DNA from: Paenibacillus solanacearum
Lineage (GTDB): Bacteria; Bacillota; Bacilli; Paenibacillales; NBRC-103111
DNA: 64,000 nucleotides
Reading direction: 5' to 3'
NCBI RefSeq assembly: GCF_910593845.1
Contig: NZ_CAJVAS010000006.1
Location: 62,001 to 126,000, forward strand
In this document: in pieces, positions 1 through 10,006 of the stretch
How the letters are laid out: every line of letters starts with the position of its first letter
Numbering within the stretch: the stretch's first letter is position 1
The notes under the pieces: model-generated
The model's input: the letters and a program-made list of their open reading frames with translations, nothing else
What the model was told of the DNA's origin: nothing
Databases searched by the model: none
Program-made: the position numbers and the translations under genes

Positions 1-467
1 ACAATATTAAGATCGGCAAGGAAGACGCGACGATGGCGGAAATCGAGCAGGCGGCCAAGATGTCCGAGGCGCATGGTTTCGTCAGTTCGTTTGCCGATGG
101 CTACAACACCATCCTCGGACAAGGCGGCGTGAACTTCTCGGGCGGGCAGAAGCAGCGCGTATCGATCGCTCGAGCGCTCGTCCGCAAGCCGGAAATTCTT
201 ATTCTCGACGACTGTACGAGCGCGGTGGATGTTGCTACGGAGTCAAGAATCAAGGAAGCGCTGAAGACGTATGCCGCCGACTTGACCTGTCTTCTGATCG
301 CCCAGCGTATCACGTCCGTCATGGACGCGGATAAAATCATCGTGCTCGATAACGGGGAAATCGTAGGCGTCGGCAAGCACGAGACGCTGATGCGAACGTG
401 CCGCGTCTATCAGGAAATATGCCAATCGCAAGTAGGAAAGGAGATGCAGTCCGATGTCTCAGCCTAA
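1..467 (+). CDS. ABC exporter, fused membrane/ATPase subunit A (3' fragment)
   Basis: This is the C-terminal end of an ABC exporter half-transporter; the reading frame is open from the window edge, so the start lies outside. The visible part is the second half of the nucleotide-binding domain. It has an intact signature (FSGGQKQR), a Walker B that ends in Asp instead of the catalytic Glu (ILILDD), and a Gln in place of the switch-loop His (IAQR). Those two changes are typical of the non-catalytic half of a heterodimeric type IV exporter. Its end overlaps the next gene by 14 bases, so the two are co-translated and probably form one multidrug or lipid exporter (YfiB/YfiC-like). The substrate cannot be read from the sequence. 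Confidence 0.9.
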   Translation, partial: NIKIGKEDATMAEIEQAAKMSEAHGFVSSFADGYNTILGQGGVNFSGGQKQRVSIARALVRKPEILILDDCTSAVDVATESRIKEALKTYAADLTCLLIAQRITSVMDADKIIVLDNGEIVGVGKHETLMRTCRVYQEICQSQVGKEMQSDVSA

Positions 468-2337
468 CGAACCGGCAAGACCGAGCCAAACGCCGCAGGA
501 TATGCCGCAGATGATGGGCGGTCCGGGGCGGCCGATGGGGGGATTCGGCGGCGGTCGCGGCAGACCTGTCGTGAAGCCGAAAAATTTCCGCGCCACCTTG
601 AAAAGATTGTGGCAGTATCTCGGCAGGGAAAAGAAGCTGCTCTCCTTCATCTTCCTTATTATTTTGATCGATTCGGTCATTACGCTGGCCGGACCTTACT
701 TGATCGGGGTTTCGGTCGATGCGATGTCGGTCTCCGGAGGACGGGTCGATTTCCATCTGCTGCAGATTGCCATTATCGCGCTCACGACCGCTTATATATC
801 GGACGCCTTTCTGACATTTTTGCAAGGCTGGCTGATGGCGGGGATGTCGCAGCGCATCGTGATGAATTTGCGCAGCGCCTTGTTCGGCAAGCTGCAGAAG
901 CTGCCGCTATCGTTTTTCGACACGCGCCGGCATGGGGAAGTCATGAGCCGGCTGACCAACGATATCGATAACGTGAGCAACACGATCTCGCAATCGACCG
1001 CGCAGCTGATGACCGGCTCCATCGCGATCCTCGGCTCGCTGACGATGATGATTGTGCTGAGCCCGCTGCTTACGCTCGCCAGCTTGATTACGGTGCCTCT
1101 CGTCATGCTGCTGGCTCGCACCATTACGAAGCGGACGAGCGCGTTGTTCCGAGAGCAGCAGGCGCAGCTCGGCAAGCTGAACGGGCATGCCGAGGAGACG
1201 ATTACCGGGCTGCTCGTGGTCAAAGCGTTCAATCACGAGAACAAGGCGATCGAGGAATTCGAAGAGGTGAACACGAAGCTGTATGAAGTCGGCTTGAAGG
1301 CGCAAATCTTCTCCGGCTTTCTGATGCCGATCATGGGCGTCATCAACAATATCGGCTTCGCCGCCGTGGCGATCGTAGGCGGCGTGCTGGCGGTGAACGG
1401 GGACATTACCATCGGCGTCATCGCCAGCTTCCTGAGCTACTCCAGACAGTTCGTCCGGCCGCTCAACGAAATGGCCAACATCTACAACATCATGCAATCG
1501 GGCGTCGCCGGCGCGGAGCGGGTGTTTGAGATCATGGACGAGAATGAGGAAGACAAGGATGCGCCGGGTGCCGTCATGCTGGAGCATCCGCGCGGCCATG
1601 TCGTGTTCGAGAACGTCACGTTCGGCTATTCGCCGGATGTGCCGATATTGAAAAACATCAGCTTCGAAGCGACGGAAGGCAGCAGCACGGCGCTGGTCGG
1701 GCCGACCGGAGCGGGGAAGACGACGATCGTCAATTTGCTGACGCGCTTTTACGACGTAACCGGAGGGCGCATCCTGATCGACGGCAGAGACATCAAGGAG
1801 TATACGCGGGATAGCCTGCGGCGGACGTTCGGCATCGTGCTGCAGGACACGTATTTGTTCTCCGGCACGATCAAGGAGAATATCAAATACGGCCGCTCCG
1901 ACGCGACCGACCGGGAAGTGGTCGCCGCGGCGAAGATGGCCAATGCGGACGTGTTCATTCGCCGCCTGCCGAACGGGTACGATACGATGCTGACGGAGAA
2001 CGGCGGCAACCTCAGCCAAGGCCAGCGCCAGCTTCTCGCGATCGCGCGGGTCATTCTGGCGGAGCCGTCGATACTTATTCTCGACGAGGCGACGAGCAGC
2101 ATCGACACGCGCACCGAGCTGCATATTCAGGACGCGCTGCTGCAGGTCATGAAGGGCCGGACGACGTTCATCATCGCGCACCGACTCAACACAATCCGCG
2201 ACGCGGATTCGATCATGGTCATCGACCGCGGTGAGATTGAGGAGCGGGGCAGCCACGATCAGTTGATCAAGGAAAAGGGCGCCTACAACCGGATGTTCAC
2301 GAACCAGTTCAAGAACATTCAGGCTGCGGCGGAATAA
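454..2337 (+). CDS. ABC exporter, fused membrane/ATPase subunit B (YfiC-like)
   Basis: A full-length half-transporter of 627 residues. A Gly/Pro-rich cytoplasmic N-terminus (about residues 20-40) is followed by six membrane segments and a nucleotide-binding domain. Walker A (GPTGAGKT) is near residue 415, the signature is LSQGQ near 519 and Walker B ends in the catalytic Glu (ILILDEA) near 540, followed by IAHR. This half therefore carries the catalytic Glu and His, while the preceding subunit carries the canonical signature; that division of labour is known for TM287/288-type heterodimers. The start has an AAAGGAG ribosome site inside the end of the preceding gene. A strong terminator follows. 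Drug export is a family-based guess. Confidence 0.9.
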   Translation: MSQPNEPARPSQTPQDMPQMMGGPGRPMGGFGGGRGRPVVKPKNFRATLKRLWQYLGREKKLLSFIFLIILIDSVITLAGPYLIGVSVDAMSVSGGRVDFHLLQIAIIALTTAYISDAFLTFLQGWLMAGMSQRIVMNLRSALFGKLQKLPLSFFDTRRHGEVMSRLTNDIDNVSNTISQSTAQLMTGSIAILGSLTMMIVLSPLLTLASLITVPLVMLLARTITKRTSALFREQQAQLGKLNGHAEETITGLLVVKAFNHENKAIEEFEEVNTKLYEVGLKAQIFSGFLMPIMGVINNIGFAAVAIVGGVLAVNGDITIGVIASFLSYSRQFVRPLNEMANIYNIMQSGVAGAERVFEIMDENEEDKDAPGAVMLEHPRGHVVFENVTFGYSPDVPILKNISFEATEGSSTALVGPTGAGKTTIVNLLTRFYDVTGGRILIDGRDIKEYTRDSLRRTFGIVLQDTYLFSGTIKENIKYGRSDATDREVVAAAKMANADVFIRRLPNGYDTMLTENGGNLSQGQRQLLAIARVILAEPSILILDEATSSIDTRTELHIQDALLQVMKGRTTFIIAHRLNTIRDADSIMVIDRGEIEERGSHDQLIKEKGAYNRMFTNQFKNIQAAAE

Positions 2338-2350
2338 GAACCCATCGGCA

Positions 2351-2388
2351 AGGCCGGGAGACGCATACAGGCGTCCCGGCCTTTTTTG
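2351..2388 (+). terminator. Rho-independent terminator of the exporter operon
   Basis: A GGCCGGGA..TCCCGGCC stem with an extra GACGC/GCGTC inner segment and a small loop is followed by six T. It lies 14 bases after the stop of the exporter gene. Confidence 0.85.
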
Positions 2389-2526
2389 CGTTTTTCCCGC
2401 ACAAATCGTATCCAAAGACAATCATTTACAAAATGGTAAGTTTTCGAACCGCATGGGATCGGTTACAATGGGGTACAGAAGCCGCTGCGAAGCGATGGAT
2501 TGAAGCAAAAAGGGGTTCAAACGACA

Positions 2527-4788
2527 ATGCTGAAGCTGCCCATCAATACGAATTCATTATTTTTCAAAAGCCTTGTCAGCTTTTTAACGATCATTTTGCT
2601 GCTCGCCTCGTTTAACTTTTTGTCGTTCGCATTTTTCAAGACGAACATCCAGCAGGAAATTATCCGCAACAACCGGCTGACGCTCAAAAATACGGCGGAC
2701 CGGTACGAGAAGCATTTGGCCATCATTCGCAGCATGCTGTTCAAGCTGTACCAGAACGAGGACGTGGTCGCCTTCGGCAGGCAGCTGGCCGCGAACGATC
2801 CGGCGCAGGTCAACTATTTGAAGCCGGCCGATATGATCAAGAGCATCCGCAGCGAAGTGAATAATCCGTTCCTTTATTTGGATAACGTGATCATTGTATA
2901 CCGTTCCGTTCCCTTCACGGTCGACAAGAACGGGACGGGGGACGCGTCCCGGCTGTTCTCGCAGTTTTATGTCAGCGAGCCGTACCCGGCTTCGTATTGG
3001 CAGCAGCAGTTCGAATCGCCGAATACGACCGAGCTTCATCTGGGCGCCTTGTTCTCGATTATGTCTTCCGATCAGCAGAGCCGCCATCTCATTCCGATGA
3101 CCGTCAAGCTGCCCGCTTACAACCACCTGATTATCGGGATGCTGGACGCAGGGCGTCTGTTCGAATCGTTCCATGGCGCGGACAACCCGCAGCTGCTCAT
3201 CGTACAGGCTGGCGGCTCGACGGTATTCAACTCGTCGGCGGAGGGAGCGGCCGCCGTATCGATGCCGCCAATGCAAGGAAATGATTACGTCGTCAGCGAT
3301 AACCGCTATTACTTCTACCACCACAGCGACGAGACGAATTTGACCTATGTCACGGTCGTTCCTTATTCGTCGATCGCCGCGCAAATCCGGAAGCTGGAGT
3401 GGACGCTGTTCCTACTGTTCGTCGTCTCGATCATGATCGCGGGCGCGGCCTCCGTTATTTTCAGCCGCAAGCTGAACCATCCCGTCGCGCAGATCATCGC
3501 TTCGCTTCGCCGCCGCAGTACGGAAGTCGTCCGCAGCAGCATTCACGAGTTCGCGCTGATCGGCGACATTTCGAGCGAGCTGATCCGCGAGCGCAACGAA
3601 TATCACAGCGACCTGCAGAGCAAGCAGTCGCTGCTGACCGACTACGGCTACATCAACCGGCTGAAGATGATCCGGTCCGGTCCGGCCGATTGGACGGACA
3701 CGATGGTGCAGCATCGTCCGTTCCGGATCGTGCTGTTCCAGCTGCATTTCCGCAGCGCCGACCCGCTGACCGCGTCGACGAAGCCGGACCGGCTGACGTA
3801 TACGGTGCGGGAATGCATCGATCTCGTGCTGTCCGGGACGTTCGATAAGCCGCGTACGCTGCAGATGGAGAGCAACCAGCTGCTGTCGGTCGTCTTTGGG
3901 GAGCCGTCCCAAGACCGGCTGGAGCAAGCGCTCTCGCAGCTGAAGACGATTTTTGACCAGGATAAGGCGTACTATTTGATTTCCGCGTCGGTCGGCTCGC
4001 ACTATCCGATCGGCTCCGATTTCAATCGCGCCTACGTCGAGGCGGTGGAGCGGGCGAAGGAGACCCGGCTGCTGGACGAGACGCAGTGGATTTGGGACGA
4101 TGCGCCCGCTGCGAGCCATTATGTGTTCACGGCCGAGCAGGAGCAGGAGCTGCATGTCAACATGCAGGAAGGCAACGGCGCAACATGCGCGCAGGCGGTA
4201 GAAAGAATGCTGGATTACATGTACCGGAAGGAAGCGACGCGGCTGCAATTTCGCGCTTTTGCCCAAAACGTGTCCGTCAAGATGCTGAAAATCGCGGAAC
4301 GAGCCAAGGTGGAGCCGAAGCAGTGGGGGCTGCTGAACGATATGCTGGAGCAGCAGTTGGAGGTATGCTGGACGCTGGAGGAATACAAGCGGTTTTTCGA
4401 ACGGTTTCTGACCCGTGCGGCTCAGTCCATCCGGGCGAAGCGGGACGAGAAGGACCCGGTCGTCGATTTTTTCGCCGTTTTTCTGGAGGCGCATTATTCC
4501 GAGGAGCTGTCGCTTGACGCCGTGGCCGACCGGATGAACATGTCGAGCAGCTACTTGTCGGCGTATATTAAAGAAAAGACGGGAACCAACTTCAGCGACC
4601 ATTTGAACAACGTGCGAATCCGCAAAGCGAAGGAGCTGCTGCAGCAAACCGACTACAGCGTCCAAGAGATCGGAGAGCGGATCGGCTATCGCAACGTGAC
4701 CTCGTTTATTCGCATGTTCAAAAAAATCACCGGGCTGACGCCCGGCGATTATCGCAAAAGGGGAGCGCTGGAAGCAAGCGGCGGATGA
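2527..4788 (+). CDS. Membrane-spanning AraC-family regulator (YesN-like, single-chain sensor)
   Basis: A 753-residue one-component regulator. A membrane helix near residues 10-32 is followed by an extracellular sensing region of about 260 residues, a second helix near residues 297-318, a cytoplasmic linker, and a C-terminal AraC DNA-binding domain (about residues 640-748; two helix-turn-helix motifs, ending in the typical GLTPGDYRK). This architecture is common in Paenibacillus next to sugar-uptake genes, where the external domain senses a ligand or a binding protein. I chose ATG 2527 because AAGGGG lies at a good distance upstream; an in-frame TTG at 2500 is possible. A TACAAT -10 element lies at 2464-2469. 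The likely targets are the convergent solute-binding genes that follow; this is inference from position. Confidence 0.87.
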   Translation: MLKLPINTNSLFFKSLVSFLTIILLLASFNFLSFAFFKTNIQQEIIRNNRLTLKNTADRYEKHLAIIRSMLFKLYQNEDVVAFGRQLAANDPAQVNYLKPADMIKSIRSEVNNPFLYLDNVIIVYRSVPFTVDKNGTGDASRLFSQFYVSEPYPASYWQQQFESPNTTELHLGALFSIMSSDQQSRHLIPMTVKLPAYNHLIIGMLDAGRLFESFHGADNPQLLIVQAGGSTVFNSSAEGAAAVSMPPMQGNDYVVSDNRYYFYHHSDETNLTYVTVVPYSSIAAQIRKLEWTLFLLFVVSIMIAGAASVIFSRKLNHPVAQIIASLRRRSTEVVRSSIHEFALIGDISSELIRERNEYHSDLQSKQSLLTDYGYINRLKMIRSGPADWTDTMVQHRPFRIVLFQLHFRSADPLTASTKPDRLTYTVRECIDLVLSGTFDKPRTLQMESNQLLSVVFGEPSQDRLEQALSQLKTIFDQDKAYYLISASVGSHYPIGSDFNRAYVEAVERAKETRLLDETQWIWDDAPAASHYVFTAEQEQELHVNMQEGNGATCAQAVERMLDYMYRKEATRLQFRAFAQNVSVKMLKIAERAKVEPKQWGLLNDMLEQQLEVCWTLEEYKRFFERFLTRAAQSIRAKRDEKDPVVDFFAVFLEAHYSEELSLDAVADRMNMSSSYLSAYIKEKTGTNFSDHLNNVRIRKAKELLQQTDYSVQEIGERIGYRNVTSFIRMFKKITGLTPGDYRKRGALEASGG

Positions 4789-4950
4789 CCTCGCCCGCGG
4801 CGGCCGATTATCCAGTGAGCGCCCAGCTCAAGCATGCATAGCGGCGAAGCCCGGCTGCCATTCGAACTTCATGCCCCGGGCGCGGCTGGCAGCAGTACCT
4901 CAGCTCCGACGGCTGCCACCACTGCCGTTCCTGCTTCCGCGTTTGTCCGA

Positions 4951-6561
4951 TTATTCCCCCCGCTTGCTCGTCAAGTATGCTCCATAGGCCTGTTCGTACA
5001 TGGTCATGTACTTGTCGAGGCCGATCATCCGCATGCTGCCGACATACTTGTCCCAATCCGAGAAAGGCACTTCGCCGGTTACGAACTTGGCTTGCATTTG
5101 ACTGGCGTACGATGCGATTTCCGTGCCTAGGCTTCCCGGCGAATACGGAAACGGCGGCCATATTTCTTTCACGGCGTACGGCTTTACTTTTCTGGCGGCT
5201 TCGATCGATGCGGGGTAGCTTTCCGAGCCCTGAAACATCGGCAGACGGACAAAGCCTGGATAGCTCCCGCCGAGCCATGTCACATAGGGCGTCAGCGCCT
5301 GCTCGATCGTCAAGCCGTCCTTATGGTTTAAGATGCGTTCCGTGTACCGCAGCGACCCGTCGGGCGCTTCCTCGTAGCTCACGCCTTTTACGCCCATGTA
5401 GAACAGCTTGCTGCCCTCGTCGCCGAAGAAGTAGTCGATCCAGCGCAGCGTCGCTTCCGGATACTTGTTTTTGTTCGTGATCGCAAACGCGCCGATGTGT
5501 ACGAGCGGCGCTTTGACATGCGAGTAGAGCCTGTCGCTGTGCGGCCCCTGAAGGGCGGGCGCGCCGATGTAGCCCGGCTGCTTCATCTGCGTGTACGGGC
5601 TCGGCGTCACCATCGCCCCGTAAAGATTGTGCGCGCCTTTGGTGTAAAACTCGCTGCTGCCGATCGTGAAGATGTCTTTCTCGATCAGTCCTTCGGCATA
5701 CAGGGTATGCACATATTCCAGCACTTCCTTATATTTCGGATCGACCGGGATGAACCGCAGCTGGCCCGTCGACTCATCCACATCGACGAGGGGATGGGCG
5801 AGACCGCGGTTGCCGAGTCCCCAGGCGCCCTTCAACTGATGAACGAACATACTGATGCCGAGGCTGCCGAAAGGAATTTCATCGGCGACGCCGTTGCCGT
5901 TCGGGTCGCGTTCCTTCACGGCCTTCAAGTAGGCGTACAGCTCGCCTGTCGTCTGCGGCTCGGGCAGCTTGAGCGCCTCAAGCCATGCGCCGTTGAGCCA
6001 TAGCGGCGTGCCGATCAGCATCGACAAAAATTCCGGATCGTAGAAGGAAGGGATCGAATAAATGCCGCCGTCCGGCATCGTCAGCGATTGGCGCAGCTCG
6101 GGATACCGCTCGAGCAGCTTGTGGAAGTTCGGCGCGTAGCGCGGAATCCAGTCGTTCAAGCGGAAAAAGACGCCGTCCTTCCCGTATTTCATCAGCTCGG
6201 CGGCGGTGAGCCGAGCGGCGTAAAAGCCGTCCGGGTAGCTGCCGGTAGCTAGCGCCAGCTTGCGCTCCTCTCCCATGCTTTCGAACGGGACGAGCTGGAA
6301 GTGGACGTTCATGTTCGTTGCGGCGGCATATTGCTTCCACTGCAATATTTCATCCCAGTTGGAGCCGCTTGTCGCGGACTTGCCGGTCAGGAACGTCAGC
6401 TCGACCGGCTTGCTTAAGATCGGCAGTCCCTCAGGAAGCAGCAGCGGGGGCTCCTCCGGCCCGGCCGCCGCGCGCTGGGCTTGCCGGTCGACGTACAGGA
6501 CGACCGATCCGGCGATGACGAGCAGGAGCGCCGCCGGCAGCAGCCATTTATAAGCCTTCAT
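4951..6561 (-). CDS. Extracellular solute-binding protein, family 1, membrane-anchored
   Basis: A 536-residue protein with the layout of large Paenibacillus oligosaccharide-binding proteins (LplA/YtcQ type). An N-terminal hydrophobic segment (about residues 5-24) is followed by a bilobal binding domain containing the usual EIPFGSLG and WIDYFFGDEGSKLFYMG-like stretches. Unusually, the lipobox position reads VIAGS, with Ser where the lipidated Cys is expected, so it may stay anchored by an uncleaved helix or be secreted. No permease or ATPase genes adjoin it. It converges with the AraC-type regulator, with about 160 bases between and no clear terminator. The ligand is unknown; a plant or microbial oligosaccharide is plausible given the neighbours. 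Confidence 0.82.
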   Translation of the reverse strand: MKAYKWLLPAALLLVIAGSVVLYVDRQAQRAAAGPEEPPLLLPEGLPILSKPVELTFLTGKSATSGSNWDEILQWKQYAAATNMNVHFQLVPFESMGEERKLALATGSYPDGFYAARLTAAELMKYGKDGVFFRLNDWIPRYAPNFHKLLERYPELRQSLTMPDGGIYSIPSFYDPEFLSMLIGTPLWLNGAWLEALKLPEPQTTGELYAYLKAVKERDPNGNGVADEIPFGSLGISMFVHQLKGAWGLGNRGLAHPLVDVDESTGQLRFIPVDPKYKEVLEYVHTLYAEGLIEKDIFTIGSSEFYTKGAHNLYGAMVTPSPYTQMKQPGYIGAPALQGPHSDRLYSHVKAPLVHIGAFAITNKNKYPEATLRWIDYFFGDEGSKLFYMGVKGVSYEEAPDGSLRYTERILNHKDGLTIEQALTPYVTWLGGSYPGFVRLPMFQGSESYPASIEAARKVKPYAVKEIWPPFPYSPGSLGTEIASYASQMQAKFVTGEVPFSDWDKYVGSMRMIGLDKYMTMYEQAYGAYLTSKRGE

Positions 6562-6665
6562 TCCCGAACCCCCGTTTTAGCCGAATGGTTTAATTCTTCC
6601 TTATTATATCAACCACCCGTGCACGATGGAATAAGCGGTACCGCGCAGGAGCGGCATTCGAATGC

Positions 6666-8000
6666 TTAATTCGGCTTGTTCTCGCGAATGAATTTATCCA
6701 TCAGCTCGTCATAGCTGCGCAGCGCGGTGTTGACGTCCACTTTATTTTTCACCACTTGCGTCATCACTTTCGTAATTTCATTGAACGCTTTGTTGGCAAA
6801 CAGCGTGGAAGGGAACGGCTTGGCCGGAGCGGTTTTGAAGATGGCCTGAACGTTTTTCCCTTTCAAAATGTCCATATTTTTACCGAATTCGGATTGGTAT
6901 TTTTTGTCGCTCAGCACGGATACGCGGCCGTTATGGGCCATTTCCAGCTGCACTTCGTCAGAGACGACCGTGTTCACGACCTTGAACGCGGCATCCTTGT
7001 TCTTGCTCGTCTTCGGCACGATCATGACGTGCAGGTCGATCTGGGTGCCGATGCCCGGCTTCTCCGGCCAGACCGGATATGTGGCTAGGTCCCAGTTGGA
7101 GAATTGTTCCTTGACCTCGGCCAAGTTCGGCAGCCAGTTGAGGCCGGCGAGCATGGCGAGCTTCCGGTCCTTGACGAAGGCGTTGACGCCGGAGCTGAAC
7201 GTTTGAATCGTCGAGTTGCCGGGAATTTCATAAATGTCGCGAACCATCTCCACCGTCTTCTTCCATGGATCGGTATTGCCCAGCGATTTGAGGCTTTTCG
7301 GGTCGACAAGCGGGAGTTCCTGCTGGGAACCGGCGCGATAGACGGAATCCGGCTCGAATCCGCGGTATTGGGTGCCGCTATCGAGTCTCGTCAGCTTCCT
7401 TGCCAGCTCGGTTGACTCCTGCCACGTCATCCCGTCCTTCGGATACGCGACGCCAAAACGGTCGAAGATGTCTTTATTATAGTACAGCGCGTTGAAATGC
7501 ATCGTATACGGAATGCCCATCAGAAAGCTGTTTTCGCTCGTAATTTTCACGGCGTCCAGCGCGGTCTTGTTGAACTTGTTCAAATCCATCTTGTTGCTTT
7601 TGATCCACGGGTCCAGATCCTGATCAATGCCGAGCCTTTTCAAATCGGGGAGCAGCAGGGACGTATGGAAAATAATATCCGGCAGCTCATTGATGGCCAG
7701 CAAGTTTTCGAACGAGTTGTTTTTATCGTCAAGCACAATGCGGTTGATCGTGATGTTCGGATGTTTTTTCTTGACGGGCTCGATAATGTAGCGCTGAATT
7801 TCGTCCTCGGTCAAATAGCCGACGGCGCGAATGCCGATCGAGACGGTAGCAGGTGCGTCGTCCTTGACGTCCTTCACCGCCGCTTTGGGATCGGTGGTGC
7901 CGCCTGCGGCACCGCTGCCCAAGCCGCTGCCGGAACCGCAGCCTGCCAGCAGCGTCATCGTGATCGTGCCGGATAATAAGAGTTGCACTGATTTTCTCAT
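6666..8000 (-). CDS. Solute-binding lipoprotein, family 1 (paralogue A)
   Basis: A 444-residue lipoprotein with a clear signal peptide and lipobox LLAGC (Cys near residue 21), then a low-complexity Gly/Ser linker and a family 1 solute-binding fold. It shares long similar stretches with the binding protein at 10452-11798: a DPKxAVK segment after the linker, YNKxIFDxFGVxYPKDGMTW in mid-protein and YRGF shortly after. The two are therefore paralogues flanking the beta-helix gene. No permease genes are nearby, so it either borrows a distant importer or acts as a sensor partner for the membrane AraC regulator. Same strand as its neighbours, with 22 bases to the beta-helix gene, so co-transcription is likely. 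Confidence 0.85.
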   Translation of the reverse strand: MRKSVQLLLSGTITMTLLAGCGSGSGLGSGAAGGTTDPKAAVKDVKDDAPATVSIGIRAVGYLTEDEIQRYIIEPVKKKHPNITINRIVLDDKNNSFENLLAINELPDIIFHTSLLLPDLKRLGIDQDLDPWIKSNKMDLNKFNKTALDAVKITSENSFLMGIPYTMHFNALYYNKDIFDRFGVAYPKDGMTWQESTELARKLTRLDSGTQYRGFEPDSVYRAGSQQELPLVDPKSLKSLGNTDPWKKTVEMVRDIYEIPGNSTIQTFSSGVNAFVKDRKLAMLAGLNWLPNLAEVKEQFSNWDLATYPVWPEKPGIGTQIDLHVMIVPKTSKNKDAAFKVVNTVVSDEVQLEMAHNGRVSVLSDKKYQSEFGKNMDILKGKNVQAIFKTAPAKPFPSTLFANKAFNEITKVMTQVVKNKVDVNTALRSYDELMDKFIRENKPN

Positions 8001-8022
8001 TGGTTATGAACCCCCATGTATA

Positions 8023-9831
8023 TTATAGAATGGTTGTGACGAGCTGCCCTGCGGCGTCGACGGTCAGTTTGTAGCAGGTCCCGCCGGCAGTGTACAGCAG
8101 CAGCCGGTCGGATGATGTGGGCGAAGCGTTCAAGTAGGCGCCCGACGCGCCCTCCAGTATGTTCTGCGAGGTGTCGATCTGCTCGCTGCTGGCCGAAATT
8201 TGCAAGCCATACCGGTTCTGGGGGCTTGCCGCCGCTTTCCGCACCGTGTTGCTGTGCACCGAGCCGTTGCTGTTGCGGGTGCTGACGATAATGCCGTCAT
8301 ACCGGTTATGCTCGCTCTGACTGACCGCGTCGATGATGTTGCGGGTCACGGAGAACCGGGCTGTCTCGCTGACCAGAATGCCGTAAAACCCGCTATTGCG
8401 CACGAAATTGCTCTCGATGGAGAGATCCGCGCATTTGGCGGACTCGATGCCGTTCACGACGATGCCTTCCAGCCGGTTGCCTGTGACATGGCAGTCCGAC
8501 GTATTTTCCAGATGGATGCCGCGCCTTGCGCTGTAGACGATGTTGTGGTTGATGATCGCCGCCCGGCACCAGGAGGCGGTGATGGCGTGCTTCTGCGTTC
8601 CCGTGTCATAAATGATATTGCCGGTGACGTACAGGTCGGCCATCGGCGCCGCCTGATCGCCATAGCTGCCGATGCCGCCGTAGACGGATGCTCCGGTGAT
8701 CACGTTATTGACGATGCGAATCCCTTTGCCCGCCTGCGGCGTCGTGCGCTGGTTGCCGTCCTTGTCCTTGGTCGACTCGCTGCCCGGAGTCGGCACGCTG
8801 ACCAGAACGCCTCCGCCGCAGTTGACCATCGTATTGCCCTCGACGAGGCAATCATTCCACTTGAATAAGCGGACCGCCCAATACGTCAAGTTCTCGAACG
8901 TATTGCCGACAATTTTGACATTGCTCGTCCAGACGTCGTGAATCGCCCCGTGCGTGCCGACGCCGCATGCCCAGGCCGCTGTTCCCGCGGTGCCGCTCGC
9001 GCCGAAGTAGCAGCTGCGCACCGTAACGTTGCGGCACGGCGTGCCGTCGTACTGGCCGAAGCCGCCAAAGCTCAGCCGGGTCGGCACATCGATCTGGATC
9101 GCCTCGGAAAAAAAGCGCGAGCCGTCGTCCGCATTTTTGTAGCCGAGGAACCGGCAATGCTCCACCAGCACGTCGCGGCTTGCGTTCAGTTCGATGGCAT
9201 GCGCCCAGACGATGTCCTTGATCGTCAGGTCGCGGATCGTAACGTCGGCCGCATGGCCGAAGTTGAAGCCGACGTACGCGTCGGGATACTGGAGAATGTT
9301 GCCGTCCCATATCCCGCCTTCGATCGTGATGTTGCCGTGCCCGGTATACGCAGCGTAAGCGGCGCCGGACTGCCCGTTCAGCAGGAAGCTGTCGTTGTGG
9401 CAGCGCAGGATGACAGCTTCATGATGCAGCATCAGCTTCGTGTTGCGGTAGATGCGCAGCATTCTCGTCAGACGGTAGACGCCCTTGGGCACATAGATTG
9501 CGGGACTGGCGCCGGACAGCGCCTGATCGAGCACGCTCTGGAAGGCATTGCTATCATCGGCCGCGCCGTCGCCCTGCGCTCCGTAATCTTTCACATTCAG
9601 CCAGTCCAGATGGGCGGACGGCTGCGGGCTTCCGCCGGGATCGTAGACCGATCCGGTGACGGTGCCTCCGTCCGCGTACAATGCTTTACCGCTCAGCAGT
9701 GCGTGCGCGGCCAGCGAGACGCCGGCGGCGCCCAGCGCCATCATGACGCCGCGGCGGCTGATGGTCGTCTCCTTCCGCTCCGGCGTTTCGTTTGCCGCCG
9801 GCGGCCGTTCGGATTCATCGATAGGACTCAT
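8023..9831 (-). CDS. Tat-exported right-handed beta-helix (pectate-lyase-like) protein
   Basis: A 602-residue secreted protein. A twin-arginine signal (ISRRGVMM, Arg 26-27, then a hydrophobic stretch ending near ALYA) points to export of a folded protein. Residues about 74-105 carry the entry motif of pectate-lyase-3/GH55-like helices (NVKDYGAQGDG..DDSNAFQ), and the rest is a long series of short beta-helix rungs rich in N, V and G with repeated NxI/VxxN turns. The family acts on polysaccharides as lyases or glycosidases, but I cannot assign catalytic residues. It sits between two paralogous sugar-binding lipoproteins, which supports a carbohydrate role. AAAGGGGGAG precedes the ATG. Confidence 0.82.
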   Translation of the reverse strand: MSPIDESERPPAANETPERKETTISRRGVMMALGAAGVSLAAHALLSGKALYADGGTVTGSVYDPGGSPQPSAHLDWLNVKDYGAQGDGAADDSNAFQSVLDQALSGASPAIYVPKGVYRLTRMLRIYRNTKLMLHHEAVILRCHNDSFLLNGQSGAAYAAYTGHGNITIEGGIWDGNILQYPDAYVGFNFGHAADVTIRDLTIKDIVWAHAIELNASRDVLVEHCRFLGYKNADDGSRFFSEAIQIDVPTRLSFGGFGQYDGTPCRNVTVRSCYFGASGTAGTAAWACGVGTHGAIHDVWTSNVKIVGNTFENLTYWAVRLFKWNDCLVEGNTMVNCGGGVLVSVPTPGSESTKDKDGNQRTTPQAGKGIRIVNNVITGASVYGGIGSYGDQAAPMADLYVTGNIIYDTGTQKHAITASWCRAAIINHNIVYSARRGIHLENTSDCHVTGNRLEGIVVNGIESAKCADLSIESNFVRNSGFYGILVSETARFSVTRNIIDAVSQSEHNRYDGIIVSTRNSNGSVHSNTVRKAAASPQNRYGLQISASSEQIDTSQNILEGASGAYLNASPTSSDRLLLYTAGGTCYKLTVDAAGQLVTTIL

Positions 9832-10006
9832 GCATGCTCCCCCTTTGTTTTCACAGCTTCCGCTTCATCGTAAACGGCAGGGCGCATGAAAGATATGCAC
9901 ATGTTTCGCGATTTCGTGCAGCTGTTCAGCGAATCGCAACGAATGACAACTTTCAAAACAAATGGCAACTGCAAAAAAACGGGATGTACGGATGTATAAT
10001 CGGGGG

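Noticed and set aside
907..2421. Long minus-strand reading frame (504 codons) opposite the exporter gene
   Set aside because: It is the reverse shadow of a conserved ABC exporter, Arg/His-rich, without a ribosome site or family resemblance.
4789..4950. Possible gene remnant between the AraC regulator and the binding protein
   Set aside because: Short GC-rich stretches are open on the minus strand but show no start, ribosome site or recognisable domain.
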